64,000 nt of DNA from positions 62,001-126,000 of the forward strand of contig CALSPM010000006.1 of assembly GCA_943788235.1 (NCBI GenBank), given 5' to 3'. Position numbers and translations under genes: made by a program. Positions within the stretch are counted from its first letter, which is position 1. Every line of letters begins with the position of its first letter. The notes under the pieces were generated by a model, which did no database searches, had not been told where the DNA came from, and was given only the letters and a program-made list of their open reading frames with translations. The DNA comes from an uncultured Cyclobacteriaceae bacterium (lineage in GTDB: Bacteria; Bacteroidota; Bacteroidia; Cytophagales; Cyclobacteriaceae). Below, piece by piece: positions 63,702 to 64,000 of the stretch.

Positions 63702-64000
63702 ACCTCCTACTTATAACCATCGAATGATTACTGGGCAGTCAATTTTCTTGTTGCTGTTTGTTTTAATGAGTGCCTGTCATTCCAATCTGAATGAAGTCGT
63801 TATTAACTCACCTAATAATATAAATACAGTGAGTATTTTGATTGATGAGGGTAAGTTGCTTTATAAGGTAAATCATGAAAACAAACTGATTATTCTTCCC
63901 TCGAGACTGGGGTTTATTTTTAAAGATGGTTTATCCTTTTCAGATGGATTCAAGATCAAAGATGTCCAATTCTCACAAGTGGACGAAACCTGGCAGCAAC
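63694..64000 (+). CDS. Glycoside hydrolase family 97, N-terminal part, cut by window edge
   Basis: Open from the ATG at 63694 (overlapping the sulfatase end) to the window edge, about 102 codons. A lipoprotein signal (IFLLLFVLMSAC, cysteine near residue 28) is followed by the GH97 N-terminal domain pattern NSPNNINTVSILIDEGKLLYKVNHENKLII, PSRLGFIFKDG and a DETWQQ motif. GH97 enzymes (SusB-type) cleave alpha-glucosides or alpha-galactosides; the catalytic domain lies outside the window, so specificity is unknown. A second start candidate is the ATG at 63724. Confidence 0.8.
   Translation, partial: MSKPPTYNHRMITGQSIFLLLFVLMSACHSNLNEVVINSPNNINTVSILIDEGKLLYKVNHENKLIILPSRLGFIFKDGLSFSDGFKIKDVQFSQVDETWQQ

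Overview
The window is a 64 kb piece of an AT-rich chromosome from the phylum Bacteroidota, most likely order Cytophagales. This rests on several things seen in the sequence: a type IX secretion (Por) C-terminal sorting domain on one secreted protein, a PorE-like TPR/propeller/OmpA lipoprotein, a TonB receptor followed by a DUF4249 lipoprotein, BshA (bacillithiol synthesis), the cluster mutL-rhomboid-rhomboid, an ECF sigma factor of the Bacteroidetes type, scarcity of Shine-Dalgarno sequences, and TAnnTTTG promoter boxes. No phage, insertion sequence or CRISPR array was seen. Most of the window is housekeeping core; the 39-47 kb and 57-64 kb parts are more accessory.

Layout. 1-5 kb: asd (cut by the window edge), a decayed gene relic, an FMN-dependent glutamate-synthase-like protein, a DksA-like regulator, scpB (frameshifted) and an rRNA pseudouridine synthase. 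5.2-10 kb: tRNA-Phe, a membrane Fe-S/heterodisulfide-reductase-like electron-transfer pair, and a PorE-like envelope protein. 10-20 kb: MFS transporter, purM, a yraN relic, manA, lipB, a PolB-like exonuclease, RNase R, a polyprenyl diphosphate synthase, a rhomboid protease and an FKBP lipoprotein. 20-31 kb: glnS, a PSMA-like M28 peptidase overlapping an arginase-family enzyme, a YbbA/YbbP-like ABC system divergent from a TesA-like hydrolase, and an alanine/sodium symporter. 31-37 kb: trkA-trkH-lgt, DUF6503 and DUF4403 proteins, tRNA-Pro. 37-40 kb: TRAP transporter membrane subunits without a binding protein, then a relic of a duplicated rlmN-rhomboid junction. 40-47 kb: four-gene TonB receptor/DUF4249 locus. 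47-53 kb: rlmN converging on an operon of a small membrane protein, mutL and two rhomboids; then bshA. 53.6-57 kb: a VWA protein, a MoxR-like AAA ATPase and an AlbA_2 protein. 57-64 kb: ECF sigma factor, small lipoprotein, a large T9SS-sorted VCBS-repeat protein, a GNAT-like protein, a sulfatase and the start of a GH97 glycosidase, which looks like the edge of a carbohydrate-use locus.

Two themes stand out. First, six otherwise well preserved genes are broken by single-base shifts (seven sites), and every one is a net +1 (one extra base). Several sites lie at short homopolymers. That points to insertion-type assembly error, but real decay or recoding is not excluded. Second, three stretches look truly decayed: a secreted-protein gene reduced to its signal peptide and its C-terminal domain (1207-1566), a yraN with stops (12444-12790), and a degenerate copy of the rlmN/rhomboid junction (39505-39700) whose intact version lies 8 kb away in the same window. 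I did not find a clearly new multigene defence or mobile system; the relics, the frameshift pattern and a tRNA-Pro with an AGG anticodon are the main points worth checking.
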